DNA from: Acanthaster planci
Taxonomy: Eukaryota > Echinodermata > Asteroidea > Valvatida > Acanthasteridae
NCBI RefSeq assembly: GCF_001949145.1
Contig: NW_019091700.1
Coordinates: 180,571 to 211,991 of the forward strand
Length of the DNA stretch: 31,421 nt
Reading direction: 5' to 3'
Both the position numbers and the translations under genes were made by a program. A model generated the notes under the pieces. That model made no database searches. It had not been told where the DNA came from and worked only from the letters and a program-made list of their open reading frames with translations. Below, piece by piece: positions 20,435 to 29,679 of the stretch; the stretch's first letter is position 1; the number at the start of each line of letters is the position of its first letter.

Positions 20435-20905
20435 ATGCCACGGAAAACGCTAAAATTTACTTGCGGCCATGAGTCGCCTTCAACACCATCACTGATGTCT
20501 CCAAGCCCTACCAAAGGAGCGTATGTTTCCGACACCCAGATGGATCAGTTTGAATGTTTCTCTTGACAAGCATTGAATGAGATTTGTGATGGTCAGGTGG
20601 ACTTACATGTACATGTACATGTACGTAACCGAATTGAAAAGCTTGAGGAAAATATCAATGAGTCCATTGAATTCCAAGGTAAGCGCATCGATGCCTTGGA
20701 AGCCAAGATGAAGCACTTCAATGGACTGTTACATGATTAGCTGCAGCTGGAAAGAGCATATCCAACCATGCCGAAGAGTTGAACAAACTTGAGCAGTTCT
20801 CTCGTGGAAATAACCTACAGGTTATCGGTTTCCCTCAGGAAAAGGGTGAAGATTGGAGGGAAACTGGTGGTTCACTGGCCCACGTCAATCTTAATCTGAT
20901 GATGT
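20435..20905 (+). pseudogene. LINE B ORF1 (coiled coil and RNA-binding part)
   Basis: From the ATG at 20435: MPRKTLKFTCG, a Ser/Pro-rich linker (SPSTPSLMSPSPTKG), then after a stop the frame gives RIEKLEENINESIEFQGKRI and DALEAKMKHF, a heptad-type coiled coil, then EELNKLEQFSRGNNLQVIGF with QEKGED. 'LEQ.SRrnNL.i.G.P.' marks the join of coiled coil to RRM in LINE ORF1 proteins, which trimerise and bind the RNA. Breaks: TGA after residue 44, a TACATGTA tract (20604-20626) inside the region before the coiled coil, and a frameshift near 20740. Confidence 0.6.
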
Positions 20906-21189
20906 GATGCCATCTCAAGGCTTCTCTACTCACCATCTCCTGTTCTCAGTCAGTTGCAGTCACCAGTAAGTAACCTTGGCATCTGCACAGGGAACTTTGT
21001 TTTCGTTTGATTTTATTTTCCTCTGATATTATTTTCAGTGGCCGAGTACCCCTTGGTTCACACTTCACGTTCAGAGGAAGTTGGAGGGGAAGCATCCATG
21101 TTTGTGAAGGACTGCCTGAACTGTCAAGTTTGGGAGGACTTAAATGTCACAGCTACGACTCTGTAGCTAATTTTCAGCAGTATTTTGAC

Positions 21190-21420
21190 TTTGTTTGAAT
21201 ACTGTCGCTACGAAGAGGAAATTGTGCTACATAATGGGAGACTATAACCTGGATCTTTTGAAGTATAAGATTCACCAGCCTTCAGATGATTTTGTTAATA
21301 CATGTACCTTCTGTTCCTCCGGTTTCCATCCTCTGATTAACAGACCCACTCGTACATCCCCTCATAGCAGCACTCTGATTGATAACATATTAACCAACAA
21401 TAAGGAGTTTTAATACAGAC
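21190..21420 (+). pseudogene. LINE B AP-endonuclease C-terminal part
   Basis: The 72-codon frame has YIMGDYNLDLLKYKIHQPSD, then PLINRPTRTSPHSSTLIDNI and LTNN. This is the 'GD(F/Y)N.D' motif followed by 'RPTR...ST.IDNI.TN', diagnostic of LINE endonucleases. The N-terminal half of the domain (20940-21190) is too degraded to read. A TACATG unit at 21300-21306 falls between two motifs. Confidence 0.7.
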
Positions 21421-21539
21421 AATATCTGATCATCTTCCGTTGTTTCAAATTACTCCCTCTTTTTTTTTTAGCAGCCGGCCTTGGTCTCGGAAACTATGTT
21501 GCAAGAAACATTAATATTAACACTTAGCGTTCTTTCCCC

Positions 21540-23130
21540 ACAGATGTTGAATCCACTGACTGGACTGCAGTTTACAAATGCCAGCATGCTGGCATGGCCT
21601 ATGATACTTTTCATACACTCTTCACAGAAAAGTACAATCGACATTTCCCTCTTGTCTCTAAAAAATGTATAAGAAAAATAAAAACTAAGCAACCCTGGAT
21701 CACCAAAGCTATTATCAACTCCTGTAATCACAAAGATAGGCTGTACCCACGATACATGTACTTATGCAACCCCTCCACAGCCAATGGTTGTCTGTACAGA
21801 AGCTGTCACAATCGCCTGACCTCTTCCATTCGACTCACCCAAAAAAACTACCACACACATACTTTTGAAAAAAAAATAAATATGATGTAAAAAATACTTG
21901 GCGAGTAATTAACAGAATTCTCAGGAAGGACATTAAAGCAAACATCCCAAACTGTTGCACTGATGGCCTATGTGGTTTTGGTGACATTCATGTTTCTGTA
22001 GTAAAATGTGTTGCTCCAATTATATCCCGTCCTCTCAATCACATCTTCAATCTTTCTCTTCAAACTGGTTCTTTTCCCCTCAATCTGAAGGTTGCTAGAG
22101 TCATAGGTATGTTTGAAAGTGGTGATTCTAGTGATATTCATAACTATCAACCTATTTCGTTCTTCCCTGTTTTTCAAAAATTCTGGAGTGACTTGTCTAC
22201 AACCAATTGTCTGCTTTTCTCTCTAAGTTCAGTATCCTCGTGGAACATCAGTTTGGTTTTCGTCCAAACACTCTACGGACATGGCTCTCATTCAGTTGAC
22301 AGATCGCATTTCTAACTCTTTATCCCATAAACTCTTCACAGCAGGAATTTTCATTGATCTCAAAAGCCTTCGACACAATATAACCTTCTTCTCTCTAAAC
22401 TAGAATTCTATGGTGTGAGAGGACAGGCTCTTGGATGGTTTTGTGACTATCTTTCCAAGAGGTCTTAGTTTACTGTTGTTGCCGGTACATCTTCTTCACG
22501 GAGAGTAATTACATGTGGAGGTCCCCAAATGTATGTTCTCTACCAAGTCTAGATCGAGGACTATTAATCCTCCCATTTACATCAACAATTCATCCATTTC
22601 CCAGGTACATTCTGTAAAATCCTTAGGAGTGACACTCAACTATCAATTGAACTGGAATGACCACATTTCTTTGATTGGAAAGATCACTTCATAGAAGACA
22701 GGTGTCTTATCCAAGCTCTGTTCTTTCCTTTACCGTTTATAATACTGTAATCCTTCCTTACTACAACTATTGTAACATTGTCTGGGCACGCTCAAGCTAC
22801 GATCAACTCCACCCACTAATAACCATTCAGAAAAGAGCTATTCGGATTTGTACTCAAATCACTTCCATAAGCACACACAGCCCCTCTTTTTGCACGACTC
22901 AGGACGTACACACTGATATCAACAAACTTCAAACCGGCATTTTTATGTTCAAATACACAAACAATCTTCTCCCAAATGCCTTTTCTTCTTTCTTCACCCA
23001 GTCCACAGTGTCCGTGATCATCGCACACGGTCTCGCAATAACCTGTACCTTCCACACACCCGCCCCAGTGGGTTGGCCTGCTGGTTGCGCTGACTTTGCC
23101 ATTGACGATAAGGTCCTAACGCCCACTTAA
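21540..23130 (+). pseudogene. LINE B reverse transcriptase, catalytic core missing
   Basis: Readable pieces in order: HTLFTEKYNRHFPLVSKK and QPWITKAIINSC (21594-21890), HIFNLSLQTGSFPLNLKVAR (about 22040-22100), SSDIHNYQPISFFPVF (about 22126-22175), QFGFRP-like text (about 22250), IFIDL (about 22350), FYGVRGQALGWFCDYLSKR (about 22407-22465), GGPQ (about 22520), then VHSVKSLGVTLNYQLNWNDH (about 22603). The stretch between GGPQ and SLGVTL, which should hold the YxDD motif, is gone. The C-terminal frame 22675-23130 contains YYNYCNIVWA and ITIQKRAIR, usual for the LINE thumb/C-terminal region. Confidence 0.75.
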
Positions 23131-23175
23131 TCTTCTTCATAGCCTTATCAGAAAGTCTGAAAAAAAAAAAAAAAT

Positions 23176-23618
23176 TAGAAAGTAAGTTTTTGGTCCAAAT
23201 ATTAGATATGTTCAGTGCAATTGTGACCTTTGCGCAGACTCTGTACTCTCGAGTTGGGCATTTCCACGGAAACATCAACCTCTGGGCCAAAATTTCAAAC
23301 TGGTCCAAATGTGACAAATTATATATCATTTTGAAGCTTATGGTGTATACTTTCATGAAACATACTTCATTTCTAACAATATTCAAGAATTTGGCTTTTA
23401 TATGATACTGAAAAATTGGTTTTAAATACTGAGAAATTGGGGGAAATATTTCCCCTCTGAAAGATTTTCTGTTTTTTAGCCTGATAGTAATTTTTTGTTC
23501 CAGTTTTGTTAACGTTTGAAGAGTGCCCCAATAAGTAAACAATGACAGAAATGAATTTTCATTTTCCTTTTGAAATTCTATGTAATGTATTATTTTATAA
23601 CACTTACTTTTCTTACCG
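23176..23618. other. No recognisable gene
   Basis: Follows the LINE B poly(A). The minus frame 23018-23542 partly reads antisense LINE B sequence and has no domain. Confidence 0.5.
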
Positions 23619-25330
23619 GTACGTCTGACACCAAATTTTTATCCCCTCAGTGCACTCTTCAGCAAAAGTCTGCCAAATTTACAATACAAAGTACAATGAG
23701 TTCCTTCCTCCTAGACATCAGCTTAACTCCCCCAATTGTTTTTTCAAATACTCAAAAATTGTGGAATCAGATGTGTACGTCCGACACCCTGTACATGTAC
23801 TTCCAATACTGTCAAAACCGTGCATTGCTGGCAAAGCAATGCTTTTACACTGTACAGAAACCACTACCACCTCATTTGCATTGAAATTGAAATGAGGCCC
23901 CAACCTTTTGTAAAAGTACCAAATAGGCTTCACTTTTGTTTTTTACTAATTTGCATAAATTTGACTATTTGGACATATACATCCTAATAAGGTTATAATT
24001 AGGGCCCAAAGCCATTCCACATCATATGTGGATAAACATGTGCTTTGCATGTATTCAGAAGTATGTCAGTGTGAGCTTTGATGAAGACGAGTAAAGTTCT
24101 ACATGTACATGTAGGTGTTGTATACGTGTACATGTAATCCACATCAAGAAAGAAGAATTGTCAAAGACTAACCAAAGGTGTGGTTTTATACCTTTTTTCA
24201 AGGTACATGTAAAATCAATTGGTTTCACTTTGTGTTGCTTTAGGAATTAAAGGGGGTGTTCCACTTGTGCATGTATATGCTTTCCATGGCATATACATGT
24301 ACAGTATCTATCATTAAACATACAATGTAAGACTAGTTTTAAAAGTATTATGCCATTAGTCTTAAATTTCAGTGAAAAGATTAATCTCTCAGCCTAATTG
24401 CTAGCCCATTCCTTTGATTTGGCAATCATCTAAAAGGGTATATACATCTACTTATTTAGCTTCTTTTTGGATTTTACATGTGTACTATAACCTGTGAAGT
24501 GTGAACTGGAAATCTTTAAAATTGCAGCTTAGTACACACGCAGCATTTGTCGTATAAAAATGTTTAATTTCATGTTCTAAGACCAAAAGATCTTATAGGT
24601 ACATGTATGCAATTGTCTTTTAATTTGATTTATTTATCTAAAGGATTGTCAACTGTAGAAAACTGTTTTTTCAGTTTGAATGTTTGACAGTACCTGACTT
24701 GTTTAAATGAGCAAAATTTGCATAAATACTTCTAGACAATATTACCCTTCATACTGTTTCATTGAATGCCCCATCATCCAATTCATTTCTAGTTGCTTTT
24801 GATGATTTTTGTATGGCTTGGCATTTTCATTTGGTTTGGAAAGTTTACTAAAGTCTTCATGAAGGTAGAAAAATGAGACAAGCTTGGGTTTGAACTGATT
24901 ACATGTACCTTCTATTCTGAAAAGTCAGTTTAGACGTGTACGTCCTGCACCAAAAATGTACGTCCGACACCCATATAATAAATGCTTTATCTGAAAGTCA
25001 CAACAAGATAAAAATGTGTCTTGCCATGAAGTTTATTAACAAGGGTCTGCTAAAACTAAAGACAGGAAAACTATTTCTTCAGGTCCTAGCATTTCACAGA
25101 GTTTGTGATACAAAAATGGAAACTCAAAAAATTAACTTTCTCTGAGTACGTCCGACACCATGGTGTTATGAGTCAGTTTCTACAAGGATAATAACTCTGA
25201 TGAGGAATGTTGTTATTATAAATGAATGTACCAGCTAACTGATGTCTTTTATCAAAATCAAAATCTGCTTCAGGATTATAATAATAATAACACACACTGT
25301 TGAAGTGTCCAAAAATGTACGTCCGACACC
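23619..25330. repeat. Dispersed 14-mer GTACGTCCGACACC, six copies
   Basis: Copies at 23619-23632 (one change), 23775-23788, 24938-24951 (two changes, GTACGTCCTGCACC), 24958-24971, 25146-25159 and 25317-25330, all in one orientation. Two of them (24950-24971 and 25309-25330) are identical over 22 bases. Spacings are 156, 1163, 20, 188 and 171 bp. They are not in a coding region I can recognise. Flanks of most copies differ, so this is not a simple tandem array. Confidence 0.85.
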
Positions 25331-25942
25331 GTGGAACTGTCCAGTTGTTTGCCAAAATGGGACATTCACAGATGAACCTGGAAATCGTACCGAAGGAACC
25401 TTTATACACAAAACACAAATTAATGAACGTTTCTGGCAAAAGCAAAATAAGTGGTCTAGGAAAGATTTTACCATTGTACCCAACCAAAAATGGTCATAAA
25501 CCGAAAAGTCTTAGAAAAGAGCCAACTTCCCTTAATAAAGTGTCAAAATACATGGCACAACCTGTTAGTTCAAGGTTTAAGTAAAGTCTTAGAAAAATGA
25601 GTTGGAAGTAACATGCATTTTGCACACCTAGTCACTCTGCACTGTGCACAATGTCACCAAAACAATCAGTTATACACAATCTACTCTACATAGATTAACC
25701 ATATAACCATTTTGGCGAAGTACATTTTTAGAATCTGTCTACGATTTAATTTACAGCTGTTTTCCATTATAAAAACAGAAAGTTAAGATTCAGTTGGAAA
25801 TATGATATTAAAGAAATGGTCCACTTTGATTTTTTCTCACTTATAATACTTTGTTCCAATAAACAAGAAACAGATCACATACATGTAAAACAAAGTTAAA
25901 AAGAGAAACACTTTCTTTTTTATTTTTCTGGAGAGCGCTTAC
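25331..25942. other. No firm gene
   Basis: A Lys-rich open frame (plus) runs from about 25372, after a CACAG that could be a splice acceptor, to a stop at 25582-25584. It resembles nothing I know, and overlapping open frames on both strands make it weak evidence for an exon. Confidence 0.35.
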
Positions 25943-26190
25943 CTTCTCATTCTTAACTCATCCGTCTCCTTTCGGTGTCTCAAAACGGTTAGTTTGGATG
26001 TTTTTTTCCTCTAATGAAAGCTCATTTTGGACATGGGCTCAGTCTTTGCCATCGCTGGAGCTGCATGCTCGGAGTCTCCTCGAAAGGCTGGAACTAGCTA
26101 AGACTAAGACAGAGCCACTATAGTATCGCCGTGCGCATGCTCAAGTTTTCTTAAGCCATTCGTTGCGAGCATGCACTGCAGCCAATGAAT
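25943..26190 (-). promoter_or_regulatory. CCAAT/NRF1-like promoter with first-exon candidate
   Basis: Read on the minus strand: ATTGG (26182-26186, inverted CCAAT), GAGCATGCGCAC (26131-26142, close to the NRF1 consensus), then about 190 bp of more GC-rich sequence ending in GAGAAG|GTAAGC, a strong splice donor with the exon ending at 25943. The only early ATG (near 26050) opens a 13-codon frame, so the exon would be 5'-untranslated or carry a small upstream ORF. Downstream exons could not be recognised. The repeated 14-mers lie in what would be its first intron. Confidence 0.35.
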
Positions 26191-26860
26191 GAAAATAGCC
26201 TCGTCCATTTTAAAATGTACAGTAGGTGTATTTTAATGTCCTGTCATTTTACGGAGGAGGGGGTTCAGGGTCAGTTTCACTGAAAATAATCATAATGCAC
26301 ATGCATGTGTACTAAAGCACACTGAGGATTCCTGTTGTGTTAAAATTTCACTGTAAAACGGACATTCACACTATCTCACACAGCCGTCATTACGAATACA
26401 TGTAGATGGGGCAAACAATAGTCACCCGTTGGCGGGATTTGGCAATATGCCAGTTTTCTGGTGGGAATTGACCTTTCGGGGTAAAATCGAGTGAGAACGT
26501 GCAAAATCCAAGACAAATACCTGATTAGTTAACTGTGAACGCATCAACACTTTCACACCCTGGATTCCAAAATTCAGGTTAATCAGAGTTAAATCTCGGT
26601 AACTTGGTGTTACAGTAAGTGGCAAACCTGTCTATGGTATGTGTCATCAAAACATTTTTGCCAAGATTTGTCTGCTGCCCTCATTGGTGGATTTTGATAA
26701 ATTTGTGTGAAGAGCCCAGGCGGAGACAGAAACCAGCACACAGAAAACGCCAAGTTTTGCTGATTTTACATACGGTAAAAGAGGGGTTAATCCAGTTTAA
26801 TGTTATAATTGAGCTAGTTGAAAGCTATCATATAATGTCAATTTAACCCTACATTAATTC
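26191..26860. other. No recognisable gene
   Basis: Frames at 26422-26625 (minus) and 26619-26846 (plus) show no domain. The sequence is AT-rich with no longer repeat. Confidence 0.5.
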
Positions 26861-26929
26861 AGTTTGAAGCCAGAGGAAGAACCTATACAGAGAATCACAG
26901 TTGCTTTGGTGCTGGAAAAAGGTTCAGCT

Positions 26930-27580
26930 GAAACAACGAAATGCTAGTTGATGGGGGACTTTAACATTGATTTTCTTTATAGTGCAACTCAAGCTGCAAC
27001 TAATGGTGACAAAACTTCTTATATACTCATTTTTTCTGCCCTACAATTGATAAATCAACTAGAATAACTTGAAAATCAGCAACATTGATTGATGATTTCT
27101 TCACTTGAACTATCCTCCACTTTCATTGTTCTATTGGACTTCAGTGATCACCTTCCAATTATTCTCTTTGGCCTTGACTTTGCTTAAACTCGCCAGAAAC
27201 CTACATGTACATGCACACATTGAAAAGAAATACAGTACTTCATCCCGACATGTAAAGATGAATTAGTTAGGATGACTGGGATTCCGTTGCTGCCTGTGAT
27301 GGAATAAATTTGCAGTATTCCCAATTCTCTTCCAAATAAGTAAACTCATCTCATTGATTAATGCATGCCTGATACAAAGTGTAGACATGATAATAAACTA
27401 CCTGAAAATCCCTTGATTACTAAAGGCCTACTAAAATCTATAAGAAAGAGAACTAGACTTTATAAACTATTTCTTTGAAACCCCAGATCAATTAACTTAA
27501 ATAACAGATAAAAACAAATTATCTATTGTAATTAGAGCTTTCAAGAAAATGCATTATCTTATCTTTTGAGCAACATACCA
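26930..27580 (+). pseudogene. LINE C fragment: endonuclease end and linker
   Basis: ATG at 26951 reads MGDFNIDFL, followed by LQLINQ (about 27040), a shifted stretch with SATLIDDFF-like text (about 27080-27105) and SDHLPIILF (about 27144). Further on are NPLITKGLLKSIRKRTRLYK (about 27408) and NKLSIVIRAFKKMHYLIF (about 27514-27567). These are the C-terminal endonuclease motifs and the basic linker before the RT of a LINE ORF2. The RT is absent; the sequence changes near 27600 to the AT-rich block with minus-strand genes. Confidence 0.65.
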
Positions 27581-27601
27581 GCTTCTTTACCCAACTGCAA
27601 T

Positions 27602-27850
27602 CTAAGATATGTCTGTCACCATAATTGTGACCAATTTTGAATCTCGATGTACTTTAAAACTTACACCAGGAATTGCATTTTAAGCAAATTCAAACCAATC
27701 AATGTCGTAAATTCCAAGAGGAATGACGATGCTACCATGCTCTCCAGGTTGCAAAAGACCTCCTGATGTTGCCCCAGTGTGAAGCCATTGAATGATTAAA
27801 CGATTAAATCCCCCTAACTAAAAGAGCATCTCTAGGTTCAGATTGAGCAT
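27602..27850 (-). pseudogene. Unidentified coding remnant, beta-rich
   Basis: Open from about 27815 with GFNRLIIQWLHTGATSGGLL, then GEHGSIVIPLGIYDIDWFEF, a TAA, then NAIPGVSFKVHRDSKLVTIM and a TAG at 27602-27604. Alternating hydrophobic residues suggest beta strands. The frame differs from that of the upstream remnant, so it is either the C-terminal part after a frameshift or a second gene. I know no domain for it with certainty. I have an unverified impression that similar sequences occur as multi-copy hypothetical proteins in cnidarian genomes. Confidence 0.4.
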
Positions 27851-28675
27851 TTCTAATTATTCTCGTTCTTTCATCTGAATTGTCTTCTACAAATCCTTCT
27901 TGAATAACTTCAAGGCAATGCGACTGGCTTCTACGTAAATATTGATTTTTTTTTTGAGTTAAAAGCATTACATACATAAATGCCTTATCTTTTATTTTAG
28001 AAATTGATAATTCTTCTTCCTATAGTCTTTTTTGTTGATTCTCAAATTTGTTTTTTGTTTTTTGAGCTCATTTAATTTTTGTATAGCGTTATTATTAAAT
28101 TCTTCTTAATTTCCTGTCTTGCAAGTTCGAATAAAACCGTTTATTAAGTTATAAAACAAAACCGAACTGTCTGCCTCCAATTCTGACAATGGCACTGTAA
28201 GCTCAATTAATTCTGAAAAACTCATATCGGTATCTTGTTTGTCAGGTCCGGTGTTTGTTTGAGGAAGTTGTGGTAACATCGGGTTTGGTTCTGGTGGTGG
28301 TACATCATGCTCTTCACGTCCTTCACGCTCTTTCTGCCTTGCGGGCCTCCTTTCTCTCGGTCTACCATCAATGTGAGTTAGCCAATTGATTTCGGTAGAG
28401 GTTGTAATGTTAAAATATCCAGGGTGAAAACTTACTTTTTTAACGCTGACAGCTTTGCTGCCTTTTAAGTTATCTATGGCGTCTTGTAATTGAAACGTTT
28501 GCTTGTTTTTAGTAAAGTGAAAGGTTTGTGAAATTTTTCCATATTTTGCTACTCTGTTTTCAAATCTAACAACTTAGTTTTTTCTTTTAGTTCTTAAAAT
28601 TATGGGAGTTAATTTTAGTGACTTGTTTATTCTCCTTAACAAAGACAATTCGTTTTAGGCCAAGTTTCCCTACAT
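27804..28675 (-). pseudogene. Unidentified gene remnant, about 290 codons with in-frame stops
   Basis: From ATG at 28673-28675 one frame runs 189 codons to TAA at 28106-28108 with only three internal stops (codons 2, 7 and 34); codons 35-189 are fully open. It shows a Lys/Arg-rich start (LLRRINKSLKLTPIILRTKR), FHFTKNKQTFQLQDAIDNL, VSFHPGYFNITTSTEINWLT, a basic RPRERRPARQKEREGREE tract, a Pro-rich linker and a Leu/Glu-rich end. Coding continues beyond 28106 with a Lys/Gln-rich probable coiled coil and a last open stretch (ERTRIIRNAQSEPRDALL) to TAA at 27804-27806, with a shift in the A-rich part. It starts 28 bp from a divergent remnant. No known domain. Confidence 0.5.
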
Positions 28676-28703
28676 AACTTCAGTTTATAAATTACCAAGG
28701 ATA

Positions 28704-29516
28704 ATGACAGATGAAGCCGTAAATCGTTGGCGTACAGATTCTTTGTCGTTTTTTTAAAAATCAGATAAACTTTGCAGTCTATTGTGCAACGACTGCGTGT
28801 AGTGCAGGTTTTGACTTAATTGTCGATCCCAACCCTTATACGTATCAGCTTTGTTTAATTTTCACGTGTACTTTACGGTAAGAAAGATCTTGTTTGACTG
28901 TGCTTTACCTACATGTATACCAGGTGACAATATATTCAACCCGTTAGACACCAACTATGACCACAGAGCGTTGGTTGATACTTGTTGCTTGTTTAATCTC
29001 GACTAGATCTTTCAAACAAAGGCAAGATAACTTGTCAAACAGTCTCGGTACAGCTTTTTATCATGATAATAGCGGTGTTAGTGGTTATATTCCCGTTCCA
29101 GGTAAAAACTACGACACGCAAGACTTACACATGCATGGTAAATATCTATATTCCACTTACGTGGGATTTGGGGTGCCTAATCCACCAAAAGGATCTGGGC
29201 ACCCAAGCACCTATATAGTGATGTGGCTTGAACAAGACGATAATGTTAAAACGGCCTGGTGGGACTTCATTTTACACAAGTCTTAACTCACTGACATCGG
29301 AATCACAAAGGTTAACAAATCTATAAGAGCTTTAATGCGTTGTTAGGAGCACAAACAAAAATCAGCGTGTTGGCTGAAGGCATCAGGTTAGACGCTCAAC
29401 AACAATTTGTAACTATTGTAAATGCATTGATTAACCGCTTGCCGTCAGGGGCTCCTGTAATGGAGACATATTCCTTGTATTCGTGGCCAGGGTTTTCGAA
29501 ATCGGCACTTTATTAA
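28704..29516 (+). pseudogene. Unidentified gene remnant, divergent partner
   Basis: The first possible ATG is at 28704 (MTDEAVNRWRTDSLSFF). Coding text then steps through frames: NQINFAVYCATTACSAGFDL (about 28758), LFNFHVYFTVRKIL (about 28850), PGDNIFNPLDTNYDHRALVD (about 28920), the long frame from about 29005 to 29283 (LSNSLGTAFYHDNSGVSGYI, WLEQDDNVKTAWWDFILHKS), GITKVNKSIRAL (about 29300) and LLGAQTKISVLAEGIRLDAQ (about 29338), ending at TAA 29514-29516. About 260 codons of protein-like text with at least four frameshifts. The ATG at 28957 is not the original start, because the text before it is coding in another frame. No domain that I can name. Confidence 0.5.
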
Positions 29517-29672
29517 AAAAAAAAAAGTTGCTGGGCGTTTTTTTAAAAGGTTATTGCTGTCAGTTAAAAAGTTGAGGCCATCATTGGAGGTAAATAAATT
29601 AGTCTTAGGCAATAAGGGTTGCTGCAGCCGGAGAATGGGGACAATAGCCGGGGTGACCGAACTTAATTAAAT
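29517..29672 (+). pseudogene. Small basic protein remnant
   Basis: After an A-run, an open frame gives KKKVAGRFFKRLLLSVKKLR, then LEVNKLVLGNKG and a stop at about 29670. A shifted frame holds AIRVAAAGEWGQ. A short, very basic, amphipathic GRFFKRLL-like peptide beside the larger remnants is reminiscent of small core or membrane-lytic capsid peptides of DNA-virus-like elements, but this is an inference from composition only. Confidence 0.25.
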
Positions 29673-29679
29673 TGACAGT

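Larger units (their letters stand above)
20268..23175 (+). mobile_element. LINE B: decayed non-LTR retrotransposon with poly(A)
   Basis: Starts around GAAAGATGGTGGCTGAG, a typical 5'-UTR-like LINE start, carries an ORF1 (20435-20905) and a broken ORF2 (about 21000-23130), and ends with a 14-15 base A-run at 23161-23175. It directly abuts LINE A in the same orientation. I did not see LINE A resume after the poly(A), so simple nesting is not proven. No target-site duplication was evident. Confidence 0.75.

Noticed and set aside
23018-23542. 174-codon minus frame
   Set aside because: Its C-terminal part is the antisense of LINE B and includes the translated poly(T) run; the rest has no recognisable feature.
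25300-25584. Lys-rich plus frame as a terminal exon after CACAG at about 25367-25371
   Set aside because: Only a weak acceptor and no similarity; two alternative frames are open over the same bases.
28957-29286. Intact small gene starting at ATG 28957
   Set aside because: Protein-like text upstream in another frame joins it, and coding text continues after its stop in other frames, so it is a middle piece of a larger broken gene.
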